Under the pieces are notes generated by a model. That model was not told the origin of the DNA, made no database searches, and saw only the letters and a program-made list of their open reading frames with translations. DNA of 64,000 nucleotides from Pseudomonas kribbensis (GTDB taxonomy: Bacteria > Pseudomonadota > Gammaproteobacteria > Pseudomonadales > Pseudomonadaceae): assembly GCF_003352185.1 (NCBI RefSeq), contig NZ_CP029608.1, positions 868,001 through 932,000 of the forward strand. Direction: 5' to 3'. This document shows positions 46,479 through 56,638 of this stretch, one piece after another. How positions within the stretch are numbered: position 1 is the stretch's first letter; every line of letters begins with the position of its first letter. A program made the position numbers and the translations under genes.

Positions 46479-47299
46479 CGGGCACCTCCGGTTCGTTGCC
46501 ACAGGAAGCTCGCCAAATGTTGCCCGCGCAGCGCTTCCTTCTGTTTTTCCAGCGAGCCGTTGATGTTCATCAAGCAGCCGCAATCGGCACTGAGCACCTG
46601 ATGCGCGCCGGATTCCTTCAACGCCCGGGTCTTGTCGGCCACCATCGCGCCGGAAATGTCTGGCATACGGACGCTGAATGTCCCACCGAAGCCACAGCAT
46701 TCGCTTTCATGGTCATGGTTGACCCGTTCCACGTTGCTCAACTGCGCCAACAACTCGCGGCCGTGCAGGTGGGTGTTCATTTCCCGTCGTGCCGAACACG
46801 AGGTGTGCAGCGCCACTTTCACCGGCTCGCCGCTGTCCTTGAGCTGCACCTTGCAGACGAACAGCAGGAACTCGGCCAGCTCATAGGTGCGAGCCGCGAG
46901 GGCCTGAACCTGTTTCAACGTTTCCGGCTCGTCCTTGAACAAGTCGGCGTAATGCTCACGAATCATTCCCGCGCAGGAACCCGACGGCACCACCACCGGA
47001 TAATCCCCGGCAAACAGCGCCAGTTGCGAGCGCGCCACCGTCCGCGCCTGCTCGGTGTAACCCGAGGTGTAAGCCGGTTGTCCGCAGCAGCTCTGCCCTT
47101 GCGGGTACTCGACCCGAATCCCATCGCGCTCCAGCAAGTGGATCGCATCCATTCCGGCTTCGGGATAAAACAGGTCGACCACGCAGGTGCCGAACAGGTA
47201 GACCCGCGAGGGCTTCTCGCTCGGGTATTGCCGGGGTTCTGGCAGTGGCGGTGCGACGCGAGTGGCGTTGGGCACCGCGTTGTAAAAAAGCTCGCTCAT
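46475..47299 (-). CDS. lutA: Lactate utilisation protein LutA (CCG-domain Fe-S oxidoreductase)
   Basis: 274 residues with two CCG cysteine-rich motifs, QSCCGQPAYTSG and ESECCGFGGTFSV, each binding a non-cubane Fe-S cluster as in heterodisulfide reductase and GlpC. It is slightly longer than typical LutA (~240) through a Pro-rich N-terminus. First lut gene; 161 bp lie between it and the upstream lldP gene. Confidence 0.93.
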   Translation of the reverse strand: MSELFYNAVPNATRVAPPLPEPRQYPSEKPSRVYLFGTCVVDLFYPEAGMDAIHLLERDGIRVEYPQGQSCCGQPAYTSGYTEQARTVARSQLALFAGDYPVVVPSGSCAGMIREHYADLFKDEPETLKQVQALAARTYELAEFLLFVCKVQLKDSGEPVKVALHTSCSARREMNTHLHGRELLAQLSNVERVNHDHESECCGFGGTFSVRMPDISGAMVADKTRALKESGAHQVLSADCGCLMNINGSLEKQKEALRGQHLASFLWQRTGGAR

Positions 47300-47398
47300 C
47301 AGGCGTGTCTCCGGGTGGGCCCGGTTATCCGTCTGTGAGGCTGCCGAATATAGAGCGTGTTGCTTTCAGCAGCCTTACAGACCGGGTCGTGAATTGCT

Positions 47399-47423
47399 GA
47401 CGCCGGAATCACGAACCGGCGTC
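47399..47423 (-). terminator. Hairpin between lldP and lutA
   Basis: GACGCCGG pairs perfectly with CCGGCGTC around nine bases, 37 bp after the lldP stop. No good T run follows, so it may only tune lldP versus lut expression or stabilise mRNA. Confidence 0.4.
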
Positions 47424-47460
47424 GGTTATTTCCATGCTTCTTGTAGTCTTCTTGTCGTTA

Positions 47461-49155
47461 TCAGTGCACCAGCATGCCGGTGAACCAGTAGGCCTGAGCC
47501 AAAGTGATCAGGCCGACAATCGTTGCAAAGAATAGGCTGTGCTTGAGGGTGAAGCGGAACAGATCGGATTCCTTGCCCACCAGCCCGGTCGCGGCGCAGG
47601 CCACGGCAATCGACTGCGGCGAAATCATTTTGCCGGTCACGCCGCCGCTGGTATTGGCCGCCACCAGCAAGGTGTCGTTGACGCCGATCTGGTGCGCGGT
47701 GGTCGCTTGCAGCGAACTGAACAGCGCGTTGGACGAGGTATCGGAACCGGTGAGGAACACGCCCAGCCAACCGAGGAACGGCGAGAAGAACGGGAACGCT
47801 GCGCCGGTCGCTGCCAGCACCAAAGCCATGGTCGAAGACATGCCGGAATAGTTGGTCACGAAGGCAAACGCCAGCACCATGCCGATCGACAGAATTGGCC
47901 AGCGCAGTTCGTAGAAGGTCTCTTTCAAAGTGGTCAGACCAGTTTTGAAATTGATCTTCAGGATGACCATCGAGATCAGCGCGGAGAAGAAAATCGCCGT
48001 GCCGGTGGCGGAAATCGGGTCGAGTTTGAACACCGCCGGGATGGCTGTCGGTGTGGCGACGATCGGCGCAGTCTTGATCACCAGTTGATCCAGGTGCGGG
48101 ATTGCGAAGTTGAACACCCAGGCGTACATCGAGCCGCCAGCGGCGAACATGGCCTTGAATGGTTTGAGGGTCCAGATGGTGACCAGTACGGTGAGGATCA
48201 GGAACGGCGACCAAGCCTTGAAGATTTCCCCGAGGCTGTAGGGGGAAGCGATGGTGGTGCGTTTCTGGCCGAAACCGCCGACGCTGGCAGTGACCGCCAC
48301 GTTCGAGGTGGCGCCAGCAATCTGTGCGCCCGCAGTGCGTTTTGGCTGCCAGACTTTCAGGAACAGGGTCAGCGCGATCAGGCTGGCCAGGGCCGAGGTG
48401 ATGTCCGGCAGTTCCGGGCCAATGAAGTTCGACGTGAAGTACTGGGTCACGGCGAAGCTCAGGCCGGCAACCAGCGCGGCTGGCCAGGTTTCACGCACGC
48501 CACGCAGGCCGTCCATCATGAACACCAGCCAGAACGGCACGAACAGCGACAGCAATGGCAGTTGGCGGCCGGTCATGGCGCCGATCTTGAACGCGTCGAT
48601 ACCGGTGACTTGCCCGGCGACGATGATCGGAATCCCCAAGGCACCGAACGCGACCGGCGCGGTGTTGGCAATCAGGCACAGGCCGGCGGCATACAGCGGG
48701 TTGAAGCCCAGTCCTACCAGCAGCGCGGCGGTAATCGCCACCGGCGCACCGAAACCGGCTGCACCTTCGAGGAAGGCTCCGAAGCAGAAGCCGATCAGCA
48801 GCACCTGCAAGCGCTGGTCATCGGTGATCGACAGCACCGAACTGCGGATGACTTCGAACTGACCGCTCTTGACCGTCAGTTTGTACAGGAACACCGCCGC
48901 GACAATGATCCAGGCAATCGGCCACAGACCATAGGCGAAACCATAACCGGCGGCGGCGAACGCCATGTCCACCGGCATCTGAAACGCAAATATCGCCACA
49001 AGAATCGCCAGAGCCAGCGTGATGCTGCCGGCGACATGGCCTTTGAGGCGGAACACCGCCAGGGCAAGGAAGAAGAAAACGATGGGGATGACGGCCGCGA
49101 GTGCGGACACGCCGAGACTGCCGAGCGGGCTGTAGAGCTGTTGCCAGGTTTGCAT
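47461..49155 (-). CDS. lldP: L-lactate permease LldP
   Basis: 564-residue inner-membrane lactate:proton symporter with about 13-14 membrane helices. Family segments [20 protein letters not shown] and a C-terminal [19 protein letters not shown] are present. First gene of the lactate operon; an LldR-type palindrome lies 51 bp upstream of its ATG, so lactate-responsive repression is very likely. Confidence 0.95.
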   Translation of the reverse strand: MQTWQQLYSPLGSLGVSALAAVIPIVFFFLALAVFRLKGHVAGSITLALAILVAIFAFQMPVDMAFAAAGYGFAYGLWPIAWIIVAAVFLYKLTVKSGQFEVIRSSVLSITDDQRLQVLLIGFCFGAFLEGAAGFGAPVAITAALLVGLGFNPLYAAGLCLIANTAPVAFGALGIPIIVAGQVTGIDAFKIGAMTGRQLPLLSLFVPFWLVFMMDGLRGVRETWPAALVAGLSFAVTQYFTSNFIGPELPDITSALASLIALTLFLKVWQPKRTAGAQIAGATSNVAVTASVGGFGQKRTTIASPYSLGEIFKAWSPFLILTVLVTIWTLKPFKAMFAAGGSMYAWVFNFAIPHLDQLVIKTAPIVATPTAIPAVFKLDPISATGTAIFFSALISMVILKINFKTGLTTLKETFYELRWPILSIGMVLAFAFVTNYSGMSSTMALVLAATGAAFPFFSPFLGWLGVFLTGSDTSSNALFSSLQATTAHQIGVNDTLLVAANTSGGVTGKMISPQSIAVACAATGLVGKESDLFRFTLKHSLFFATIVGLITLAQAYWFTGMLVH

Positions 49156-49205
49156 ATGGGGTGGCCCCTAATTGTTGTTGGTCAGGCACTGTGAGCGTTT
49201 TGGTT

Positions 49206-49222
49206 AATTGGTAAGACCAATT
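49206..49222. promoter_or_regulatory. LldR operator
   Basis: AATTGGTAAGACCAATT is a perfect 7-bp inverted repeat with a 3-bp spacer. It matches the ATTGGT-N3-ACCAAT-like sites of GntR/FadR-family lactate regulators such as LldR. It lies between the divergent lldP and lldR genes, 51 bp from the lldP start. Confidence 0.85.
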
Positions 49223-49415
49223 TACAATCGCTGTTGGCTAGGGTAAAAGCCTTGATGTCGGTGTGTCAATTTGCCGCCCTGAAACTTTCGTCGAATCACC
49301 GGTGCAGACTCGATCTGATCCGGTCCGGGGCGTTTCATCTGGCAGGTGTCGGCAAGGCGCCGATAGGCCAGAATAGAGAGCCCGGCGAGTGGTCGGGCTC
49401 GTGGAGAATTGAGTG

Positions 49416-50183
49416 ATGGGGTTTGATCAGATACGTCAGCGCCGTTTGTCTGACGATATTGTCGAGCGGCTCGAGGGGATGATCCTCGAGGGCACGCTGA
49501 AGTCTGGCGAGCGCCTGCCGGCGGAGCGCGCATTGGCGGAGCAGTTCGGTGTTTCCCGACCTTCGTTGCGCGAGGCGATCCAGAAGCTGGCGGCCAAGGG
49601 GTTGCTGGTCAGCAAGCAGGGTGGCGGCAATTACGTGGTGGAAAGCCTCGGTTCGACCTTCAGCGATCCGTTGCTGCAATTGCTGGAAAGCAATCCTGAA
49701 GCCCAGCGCGATCTGCTGGAATTTCGCCACACGCTGGAGGCATCGTGTGCTTATTACGCAGCATTGCGTGCCACGGATGTGGATCGCGAGCGGCTGACCG
49801 CAGCGTTTGAAGAATTACAGGACTGCTACTCGCGTCACGACGAGGTCAGTCGGGCGGAGGAGGGCGCGGCGGACGCGAAATTCCACCTGGCCATCGCTGA
49901 AGCCAGTCACAACGCCGTGTTGCTGCACACCATTCGCGGGCTGTTCGACCTGCTCAAGCGCAACGTGGTGACCAACATCGGCGGCATGTACAAGCAGCGC
50001 ACGGAAACCCGCGACATGCTGATCACGCAGCATCGGGAACTGTATCAGGCGATTATCGAAGGGCGTGCGGAACAGGCACGAGAGGTTTCCAGCCGACACA
50101 TTCTGTATGTGCAGGAAGTGCTGGAAGAAGTGCGTCAGGAAGTACAGCGCATGGCTCGGGCCGAGCGGCGCAAGGGAATGTAA
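49416..50183 (+). CDS. lldR: GntR/FadR-family lactate regulator LldR
   Basis: 255 residues from ATG 49416 (GGAG before it; a GTG one codon earlier is possible). Winged helix at ~5-75 with SGERLPAERALAEQFGVSRP and LREAIQKLAAKGLL. The all-helical FCD ligand domain (~90-235) carries metal-ligand histidines typical of the family. It represses the lldP-lut-dld operon until lactate is bound. The operator is at 49206-49222. Confidence 0.92.
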   Translation: MGFDQIRQRRLSDDIVERLEGMILEGTLKSGERLPAERALAEQFGVSRPSLREAIQKLAAKGLLVSKQGGGNYVVESLGSTFSDPLLQLLESNPEAQRDLLEFRHTLEASCAYYAALRATDVDRERLTAAFEELQDCYSRHDEVSRAEEGAADAKFHLAIAEASHNAVLLHTIRGLFDLLKRNVVTNIGGMYKQRTETRDMLITQHRELYQAIIEGRAEQAREVSSRHILYVQEVLEEVRQEVQRMARAERRKGM

Positions 50184-50185
50184 GC

Positions 50186-50220
50186 ATGACCGTTCCCGAG
50201 CCGCGCGCGGGAACGGTCAT
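50186..50220. terminator. Hairpin between convergent lldR and smpB
   Basis: ATGACCGTTCCCG pairs perfectly with CGGGAACGGTCAT. Strong GC stem without a clear T run; probably a shared terminator. Confidence 0.6.
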
Positions 50221-50233
50221 TCAGGCAGAAGAA

Positions 50234-50716
50234 TCAGTCTTCCTTGCCCTTGTTGCGCACCGCACGCTGCAACTCGCGACCAGCGTCGCGTTCGCGTTCG
50301 GTATCACGCTTGTCGTATTCCTTCTTGCCTTTGCCCAGAGCGATTTCGCACTTGACCATGTGCTTGCTCCAGTACCAGGACAGGCACACGCAGGCGTAAC
50401 CCTTCTGCTGTACGGCGGCGGCCAGCTTGTCCAGCTCACGGCGGTTGAGCAGCAGCTTGCGGGTGCGGACCGGGTCGGCGATGACGTGGGTGCTGGCAGT
50501 CATCAACGGCGTGATGTGACTGCCGAGCAGCCAGGCTTCGCCGTCCTTGAGCAGGACGTAACTGTCGACCAGTTGCAGCTTGCTTGCCCGCAGACTTTTT
50601 ACTTCCCAGCCGGCCAAGACCAGACCAGCCTCGAACTTGTGCTCGATGAAGTAATCGTGTCGCGCCTTTTTGTTCTGCGCGATGGTCCCTGTTGGGTGTT
50701 TCTTCTGTTTAGCCAT
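50234..50716 (-). CDS. smpB: SsrA-binding protein SmpB
   Basis: 160-residue cytosolic tmRNA partner for trans-translation. Signature [20 protein letters not shown], then [11 protein letters not shown] and the basic tail [20 protein letters not shown] that enters the decoding centre. Its RNA partner ssrA is in the same window at 40640-41029. Confidence 0.97.
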   Translation of the reverse strand: MAKQKKHPTGTIAQNKKARHDYFIEHKFEAGLVLAGWEVKSLRASKLQLVDSYVLLKDGEAWLLGSHITPLMTASTHVIADPVRTRKLLLNRRELDKLAAAVQQKGYACVCLSWYWSKHMVKCEIALGKGKKEYDKRDTERERDAGRELQRAVRNKGKED

Positions 50717-50835
50717 AGGGGCGGCATTATATGGAGATAAACGGCTGTCGGCTACGGTGATGCTGCGTGCTTGAGCAGGTTGAGTGAATCCCGGACAATG
50801 CGGCCTCTTTTTCTAACGCTTGGGCGTGATAAACG

Positions 50836-52239
50836 ATGTCGACAGACAAGGTTTCTGTCCACGGCAGTTGGGCTAGCCGCTGGGTTTTCATATTCGCCGC
50901 GACCGGTTCGGCCGTGGGATTGGGCAGCATCTGGAAATTCCCCTACATGGTCGGGGTCTACGGTGGCGGCGCCTTTGTGCTGATGTTTCTGGCGTGTATC
51001 GCGCTGATCGGCATCCCGGTGATGCTCGCGGAAACCCTGATCGGCCGCCGTGCCCGTCAGAGTCCGGCCAATGCCTTGAAGGTGCTGGCGCTCGAAGCCG
51101 GACACTCGGGCAAGTGGTCGTGGGGCGCGTTCGCCGGGATGATCACGGCGTTGCTGATCCTGTCTTTCTATAGTGTGGTCGGCGGTTGGTCTCTGGATTA
51201 CATCATTGATATGGGGCGTGGGGATTTCCAGGGGGCGACGGCCGATCAGGTGGGCGCCTACTTCGGTAATGTCATCGCCGACCCATGGCGCATCACGCTG
51301 TGGCACACGGTGTTCATGCTGCTGTCGGCGGTGGTGATCGCCAAAGGCGTGGTCGCCGGGCTTGAGCGCAGCCTGCGGATCATGATGCCGCTGTTGTTCG
51401 TGATGGTGCTGGTGCTGCTGGGTTACAGCATGACCACCGGGCACTTCATGGAAGGCGTGCATTTCATGTTCGACTTCCACCCGGAGAAAGTCCTTGATGG
51501 CTTGCTGCCGGCCATGGGCCATGCGTTCTTTTCCCTGAGCGTGGGCGTGGGCTCGATCATGATCTACGGCGCCTACATGACCAAGGAAGCCTCGCTTTCC
51601 GGCACCGTCGTGGGGGTGGCGCTGCTCGATACCTTCGTTTCGCTGGTCGCCGGTCTGGCCTTGTTTCCGATTGTGTTCGCTGGCGGTTTGAACCCGAGCG
51701 AAGGTCCAGGCTTGATGTTCGTCAGCCTGCCATTTGCGTTCGGTAACGTGCTGTTCGGCCAGTTGATGGGCGTGGTGTTCTTCGTTCTGGTGGCGATTGC
51801 TGCCTGGAGTTCGGCGATTTCCCTGCTGGAGCCGATGGTCGCCTATCTGGTCGAGCGGACTAAAATCAGTCGTGCGTGGGTGACATTCTGGTTGGCGTTC
51901 ACCTGCTGGTTTGTCGGTCTGGGCACGGTGTTTTCCTTCAATATCTGGAAGGAAGCGAAATTTTTCGTGAACGAAGGCGGGATGTTCCATCTCTACCAAT
52001 GGGGTGCCGCAGGCGGTCTGGACTTCTTTGGTGTGATCGACTTCTTCACCTCGCGGATCATGTTGCCGCTCGGCGGGCTGTGCTTTGTGCTGTTTGCCGG
52101 TTGGGTGATGGGGCGTGAAGCGGTGCGTGACGAATTGTCGATTCGCAGCCCGGCGCTGTTCGCCCTGTCTCTGTTCTTGATGCGCTATGTGGCGCCCATC
52201 GGCATTCTTGTAGTGTTTGCCACCCAGCTCTGGAAGTGA
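50836..52239 (+). CDS. Sodium-dependent transporter, NSS (SNF) family
   Basis: 467-residue inner-membrane Na+-coupled symporter with a LeuT-like fold of 11-12 helices. The first helix has the sodium/substrate site sequence AATGSAVGLGSIWKFPYMVG. The TM6 region FFSLSVGVGSIMIYGAYM is unwound in this family. It probably imports an amino acid or amine; the substrate is not shown. It reads away from smpB and precedes ratA by 7 bp, so it may share its promoter. Confidence 0.9.
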   Translation: MSTDKVSVHGSWASRWVFIFAATGSAVGLGSIWKFPYMVGVYGGGAFVLMFLACIALIGIPVMLAETLIGRRARQSPANALKVLALEAGHSGKWSWGAFAGMITALLILSFYSVVGGWSLDYIIDMGRGDFQGATADQVGAYFGNVIADPWRITLWHTVFMLLSAVVIAKGVVAGLERSLRIMMPLLFVMVLVLLGYSMTTGHFMEGVHFMFDFHPEKVLDGLLPAMGHAFFSLSVGVGSIMIYGAYMTKEASLSGTVVGVALLDTFVSLVAGLALFPIVFAGGLNPSEGPGLMFVSLPFAFGNVLFGQLMGVVFFVLVAIAAWSSAISLLEPMVAYLVERTKISRAWVTFWLAFTCWFVGLGTVFSFNIWKEAKFFVNEGGMFHLYQWGAAGGLDFFGVIDFFTSRIMLPLGGLCFVLFAGWVMGREAVRDELSIRSPALFALSLFLMRYVAPIGILVVFATQLWK

Positions 52240-52246
52240 CGCTTAC

Positions 52247-52681
52247 ATGACGACACATATTCAACGATCAGCGCTGCTGCCTTACCCGGCGCAATTTCTC
52301 TATGACCTGGTCAATGACGTGGCGCGTTATCCGGAGTTTCTGCCGTGGTGTTCGTCCGCGGAAGTCCTGGAAAGCTCGCCTGAACACATGCGGGCCAGTG
52401 TCGGTGTGGCCAAGGGCGGCCTCAGCCAGCACTTCGTGACACGCAATACGCTAGTGCCGGGGCAGTCGATCGAGATGAACCTTGAGGAAGGTCCGTTCAA
52501 TCAATTGCACGGGGTCTGGGTGTTCAAGGCGCTGAACGAGAAGGCCTGCAAGATCAGCCTCGATCTGTCCTTCGATTATGCCGGCCCGCTGGTACGAGCC
52601 ACACTCGGGCCGCTGTTCAATCAGGCTGCGAACACTCTGGTGGATGCATTCTGCCAGCGCGCCAAGCAGATGCATGGTTGA
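52247..52681 (+). CDS. ratA: RatA/Coq10-family START-domain protein
   Basis: 144-residue polyketide-cyclase/START fold, beginning IQRSALLPYPAQFLYDLVND with PEFLPWC soon after. E. coli RatA was described as a ribosome association toxin; mitochondrial homologues (Coq10) bind ubiquinone, and the latter role may be the general one. ATG 52247 is near the preceding transporter stop, and rnfH overlaps its 3' end by 8 bp. Confidence 0.9.
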   Translation: MTTHIQRSALLPYPAQFLYDLVNDVARYPEFLPWCSSAEVLESSPEHMRASVGVAKGGLSQHFVTRNTLVPGQSIEMNLEEGPFNQLHGVWVFKALNEKACKISLDLSFDYAGPLVRATLGPLFNQAANTLVDAFCQRAKQMHG

Positions 52682-52988
52682 GCCGGTGATCGAAATAGAA
52701 GTGGTGTACGCGGCGGTTGATCGTCAGGTGTTGCGCACGATCAGCGTGGCAGAAGGTTCGACGGTGCGCGCTGCGCTGTCGGCCTGCGGCATCGATGGCG
52801 ACTTTCCCGAGCTGGATCTGGCGGGTTGTCCGGTCGGGGTTTTCGGCAAAGTCATTGCCGATCCGGATGTGCGGGTTGTTCAGGCGGGGGATCGCCTCGA
52901 AATCTACCGACCGCTGCTGGCTGATCCGAAAGAGGTGCGCCGATTGCGGGCCGCCAAGGCTGCCGAGGCCAAAGCCGGAAAACAGTGA
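52674..52988 (+). CDS. rnfH: RnfH-family ubiquitin-like protein
   Basis: 104-residue beta-grasp protein: IEIEVVYAAVDRQVL, GSTVRAALSACGI, and YRPLLADPKEVRRLRA near the end. ATG 52674 overlaps the ratA stop by 8 bp; ratA-rnfH is a widely conserved pair (also called ratAB). Function is unclear. Confidence 0.9.
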   Translation: MVEPVIEIEVVYAAVDRQVLRTISVAEGSTVRAALSACGIDGDFPELDLAGCPVGVFGKVIADPDVRVVQAGDRLEIYRPLLADPKEVRRLRAAKAAEAKAGKQ

Positions 52989-53009
52989 TTGCGCCGATCG
53001 GCAGGCAAT

Positions 53010-53037
53010 AAAAAACCCGGAATTTCCGGGTTTTTTA
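53010..53037. terminator. Bidirectional intrinsic terminator
   Basis: AAAAAACCCGG-AATT-CCGGGTTTTTT between the convergent rnfH and bamE genes. Confidence 0.9.
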
Positions 53038-53049
53038 TTGCGTCGCAAA

Positions 53050-53577
53050 TTATTGCGGCGAAGTGTCCAGCGGCTCTGGTGTCGGAACCGGAACGGTTTC
53101 CACACCATCGACGTCCTTCTGGATCTGATCCAGCAAGGAACCTGGCTTGACCGGTTTTTCCGGTTTTGGCTTCTCGGCGTTTTCGGCAGGAGCGGTCACG
53201 CTGGTGCCACTGTCCTTGCCGAGAATGGCTTCGTCACGGCTCACACCCGGCATGAAGTCACCGGACAGGCTGACAAGGCGGTCGTTAGAGTCGAAAATGA
53301 CACTCATGCGTTCCTGCTGGCGTTCACCGCCACCAGGTTGCAGGCTGTACAGATAATCCCAGCGATCGGCATGGAACGTGTCGACAAGCAGAGGGTTGCC
53401 CATGATAAACCGTACTTGCGGCCGGGTCATTCCCGGGCGTAACTGGTCTATCATGTCCTGCGTGACGACATTGCCCTGCTGGATGTCGATTTTGTAAACC
53501 CCGGGGAATGAACAACCGGCGAGTGCGAGCAGTCCCACAAAGGTGAAACTGGTTAGCAAGAGCTTGGTGTTTTGCAT
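53050..53577 (-). CDS. bamE: Outer-membrane assembly lipoprotein BamE (OmlA)
   Basis: 175 residues. Lipobox LLALAGC with Cys at 22. The BamE core [20 protein letters not shown], then [12 protein letters not shown], takes residues ~35-115. A Lys/Pro/Glu-rich tail of ~50 residues follows. It stabilises the BAM complex that inserts beta-barrels in the outer membrane. Divergent from fur, as in other pseudomonads. Confidence 0.94.
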   Translation of the reverse strand: MQNTKLLLTSFTFVGLLALAGCSFPGVYKIDIQQGNVVTQDMIDQLRPGMTRPQVRFIMGNPLLVDTFHADRWDYLYSLQPGGGERQQERMSVIFDSNDRLVSLSGDFMPGVSRDEAILGKDSGTSVTAPAENAEKPKPEKPVKPGSLLDQIQKDVDGVETVPVPTPEPLDTSPQ

Positions 53578-53674
53578 CGGTGGGCGACTTCCACTATCTT
53601 GGCTGGGACAACGTAAACGCCGATCATACCCGCATTAAGAGAAGCTGCGAAGCAGCATCGCGAGAAAGCTGACC

Positions 53675-54079
53675 ATGGTTGAAAATAGCGAACTACGCAA
53701 AGCCGGCCTCAAAGTGACCCTGCCACGGGTCAAGATCCTGCAAATGCTCGACTCTACCGAGCAGCGTCACATGAGTGCCGAGGACGTCTACAAGGCGTTG
53801 ATGGAAGCTGGCGAGGACGTCGGTCTGGCCACGGTTTACCGTGTTCTGACCCAGTTCGAAGCGGCTGGCCTCGTGGTCCGTCACAACTTCGACGGTGGCC
53901 ACGCGGTATTCGAATTGGCCGACGGTGGCCACCACGACCATATGGTCAACGTGGAAACCGGTGAGGTTGTCGAATTCGTCAGCATCGAAATCGAAAAGCT
54001 CCAGAAGGCAATTGCCGAAGAGCACGGTGTCGAGTTGGTGGATCACAACCTGGTGCTGTACGTACGCAAGAAAAAGTAA
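53675..54079 (+). CDS. fur: Ferric uptake regulator Fur
   Basis: 134-residue Fe(II)-dependent repressor of iron acquisition. The N-terminal winged helix has LKVTLPRVKILQMLDS and AEDVYKALMEAGEDVGLATVY. The C-terminal metal and dimer domain has DGGHHDHMVNVETGEVVEF. It lacks the CxxC zinc cysteines found in E. coli Fur, which is normal for Pseudomonas. Confidence 0.97.
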   Translation: MVENSELRKAGLKVTLPRVKILQMLDSTEQRHMSAEDVYKALMEAGEDVGLATVYRVLTQFEAAGLVVRHNFDGGHAVFELADGGHHDHMVNVETGEVVEFVSIEIEKLQKAIAEEHGVELVDHNLVLYVRKKK

Positions 54080-54112
54080 GCATGTCGCGCGAATTTCAGG
54101 TTCGCGAAACGA

Positions 54113-54140
54113 ACGAAGGCGACCCAAGGGTCGCCTTCGT
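54113..54140. terminator. Terminator between convergent fur and recN
   Basis: ACGAAGGCGACCC pairs with GGGTCGCCTTCGT; T-rich sequence follows on the plus strand. Confidence 0.85.
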
Positions 54141-54154
54141 GCTTTCTGTCGTGC

Positions 54155-55828
54155 TTAAACCTTAGCGGTAACGACCATCTTTTTGGCGTGCGCCAGAGAC
54201 TCTTTGGTCAGATCAATGCCACCGAGCATCCGTGCGACTTCTTCTATACGGTCATTCTTGCTCAGCTTCGAGACGGCAGTGTGGGTCGCCTGATCGCCCC
54301 GCACCTTGTGCACAAATAAATGCTGATGGCCCTGCGCGGCCACTTGCGGCAAGTGCGTAACGGTCAGGACCTGGCCGCGTTCGCCCAGGCGTCGCAGCAA
54401 CTGGCCGACAATCTCGGCGGTCGGGCCGCCGATGCCGACATCCACTTCGTCGAATACCAGCGTCGGCACGCGTGAGGTCTGGGCGGTGATGACCTGAATC
54501 GCCAGGCTGATCCGCGAAAGCTCACCGCCGGAGGCTACTTTGGCCAAGGCCTTTAATGGCTGGCCAGGGTTGGCGCTGACCAGCAGTTCGACCTGTTCAA
54601 GTCCGTTGGGCAGGAGTTCGCCGCTGGCGTTGGGCCGCAACTCGATGGTGAAGCGTCCTCCAGGCATGCCGAGGCGTTGAATCTCCTGTTCCACGGCGCT
54701 GGCCAGACTGCCCGCAGCCTGATGACGCAGATCGCTCAGCTCGCGAGCCTTTTCCTGATAATGACGGGCATATGAAGCAAGTTCTTCGCCCAGTCGTTCG
54801 ATGGATTCATCGTTGGCATTCAGGGTTTCGATTTCATCCAGCAGTTTTTGCTGCATCTCCGCGACTTCGGTCGGCTGGATCCGGTGCTTGCGCGCCAGGG
54901 TGTAAATGGCATCAAGACGTTCTTCCAGATATTGCAGGCGCGCCGGATCGGCGTCGAAGTTGTCGAGGAAACGATTGAGTTCGCCGACAGCCTCTTCGAC
55001 CTGGATCTGCGCACTGGTCAGCAAACTGCTGGCTTCGCCCAGGGCGCCGATCGAATTGTTCACGCTGGACAGGCGATTGAGGCTGGCGGTCAGCGCATTC
55101 AGCACATTGCCGGAATCGCTTTCGCTGCATTGCTCGACCACTTGCCGGCAGATGCCCAACAGGGTTTCGGCGTTGGTCAGGTTCTTGTGTTCCTGCTCAA
55201 GGTCTTCCAGTTCGTTCTCGCCGAGACCGAGGTTTTCCAGTTCTTCGAGCTGATAGCTGAGCAGTTGATGACGTGCGCGTTGCTCGTCGCCGGAGTTGGA
55301 CAGGCGCTCCAGCTCCTGGCGGGTCTGGCGCCAGCGCTGGGCGGCCAGTTGTACCTGTCGGGCCAGATCGGTGGCGCCCGCGTACTCGTCGAGCAGGCGA
55401 CGGTGGGTATCCGTCTTGAGCAGGGATTGGTGTTCGTGCTGGCTGTGGATGTCGATCAACAGCTCGCCGAGGGCCTTGAGGTCGCCGAGCGGGCAGGGCG
55501 TGCCGTTGATATAGCCACGGGAGCGGCCTTCCGAGGTGATGACCCGGCGCAGGATGCACGGGCCGTCGATTTCCAGGTCGCGCTCGGCCAGCCAGGCGCT
55601 GGCTTCGGGGATGTCAGCCAGGTCGAAGGTCGCCAGGATATCGGCCTTGTCGGCACCCGGGCGCACCACGCCGCTGTCGGCGCGGTCGCCAAGGGTCAGG
55701 CCGAGGGCGTCGAGCATGATCGACTTGCCGGCGCCGGTTTCCCCGGTAATCACGCTCATCCCGCGATCGAGTTCGAGATCGAGATGTTCAACGATGGCGT
55801 AGTTGTGTACGGACAGGTGCACCAGCAT
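54155..55828 (-). CDS. recN: DNA repair protein RecN
   Basis: 557-residue SMC-like ATPase for double-strand-break repair. Walker A GETGAGKS at residues 29-36, a central coiled coil (~150-370), then the ABC signature ASGGELSRISLAIQV and Walker B TLVFDEVDVGIGG. Full length. Divergent from grpE with 240 bp between starts. Confidence 0.96.
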   Translation of the reverse strand: MLVHLSVHNYAIVEHLDLELDRGMSVITGETGAGKSIMLDALGLTLGDRADSGVVRPGADKADILATFDLADIPEASAWLAERDLEIDGPCILRRVITSEGRSRGYINGTPCPLGDLKALGELLIDIHSQHEHQSLLKTDTHRRLLDEYAGATDLARQVQLAAQRWRQTRQELERLSNSGDEQRARHQLLSYQLEELENLGLGENELEDLEQEHKNLTNAETLLGICRQVVEQCSESDSGNVLNALTASLNRLSSVNNSIGALGEASSLLTSAQIQVEEAVGELNRFLDNFDADPARLQYLEERLDAIYTLARKHRIQPTEVAEMQQKLLDEIETLNANDESIERLGEELASYARHYQEKARELSDLRHQAAGSLASAVEQEIQRLGMPGGRFTIELRPNASGELLPNGLEQVELLVSANPGQPLKALAKVASGGELSRISLAIQVITAQTSRVPTLVFDEVDVGIGGPTAEIVGQLLRRLGERGQVLTVTHLPQVAAQGHQHLFVHKVRGDQATHTAVSKLSKNDRIEEVARMLGGIDLTKESLAHAKKMVVTAKV

Positions 55829-55985
55829 AAAGGCCGCTCCCAGGCTTTAGGTCTGGTTATTTATACAGTGTTTTGTTTCGGCCTGACAATGCCCTCGCTT
55901 AGCTCGATTGGCTTGATCCGATCAAATGCTTATCGCGCCCGGGAATGACAATGCAGCACTTTTTTGTAGGGTTAATCATTGTCAG

Positions 55986-56016
55986 CCCTTGAAGCCTGAT
56001 TTTGCGGCCCCATATA
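55986..56016 (+). promoter_or_regulatory. Sigma-32 heat-shock promoter of grpE-dnaK
   Basis: CCCTTGAA (-35) and CCCCATATA (-10) separated by 14 bp, nearly the full RpoH consensus, 53 bp before the grpE ATG. It explains heat induction of grpE and probably dnaK. Confidence 0.9.
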
Positions 56017-56068
56017 CCGGGGCAGAAGCGCGAATCGAACTCGCGGACGATATTGAAAGGAGAATTCT

Positions 56069-56638
56069 ATGGCTGACGAACAGACAGTAGATACGCAAAA
56101 TCCAGAAGCCAATCAGGCGCCCGAGGCTTCGGGTGATGACCTGGCGACCCGTGTACAAGTGCTCGAAGAGCAATTGGCCGCCGCGCAGGATCAATCTCTG
56201 CGCGTAGCTGCCGATCTGCAGAACGTCCGCCGCCGCGCCGAGCAGGACGTCGAAAAGGCTCACAAGTTTGCACTGGAAAAATTCGCCGGCGACCTGCTGC
56301 CGATCGTCGACAGCCTGGAGCGCGGCCTCGAGCTGTCGAGCCCGGACGACGAAAGCATCCGTCCGATGCGCGAAGGTATCGAGCTGACCCTGAAAATGTT
56401 CCAGGACACCCTCAAGCGCTATCAGCTTGTAGCCGTAAGTCCGCAGGAAGGCGAGCCGTTCAACGCCGTGGAACATCAGGCAATGGCCATGCAGGAAAGT
56501 GCTGACCTGGAACCGAACAGCGTTCTGAAAGTGTTCCAGAAGGGCTATCAGCTCAATGGCCGCCTGCTGCGTCCGGCGATGGTCGTGGTCAGCAAGGCGC
56601 CGGCGCCAGTTTCGCCTTCGATTGACGAGAAGGCTTGA
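56069..56638 (+). CDS. grpE: Nucleotide exchange factor GrpE
   Basis: 189-residue homodimeric co-chaperone that releases ADP from DnaK. An acidic N-terminus and long helix (~40-90) are followed by the family core [39 protein letters not shown] and [15 protein letters not shown]. First gene of the heat-shock cluster; 102 bp before dnaK. Confidence 0.97.
   Translation: MADEQTVDTQNPEANQAPEASGDDLATRVQVLEEQLAAAQDQSLRVAADLQNVRRRAEQDVEKAHKFALEKFAGDLLPIVDSLERGLELSSPDDESIRPMREGIELTLKMFQDTLKRYQLVAVSPQEGEPFNAVEHQAMAMQESADLEPNSVLKVFQKGYQLNGRLLRPAMVVVSKAPAPVSPSIDEKA

Noticed and set aside
47539..49194. 551-codon plus-strand frame opposite lldP
   Set aside because: Polar, low-complexity shadow of the membrane permease gene.
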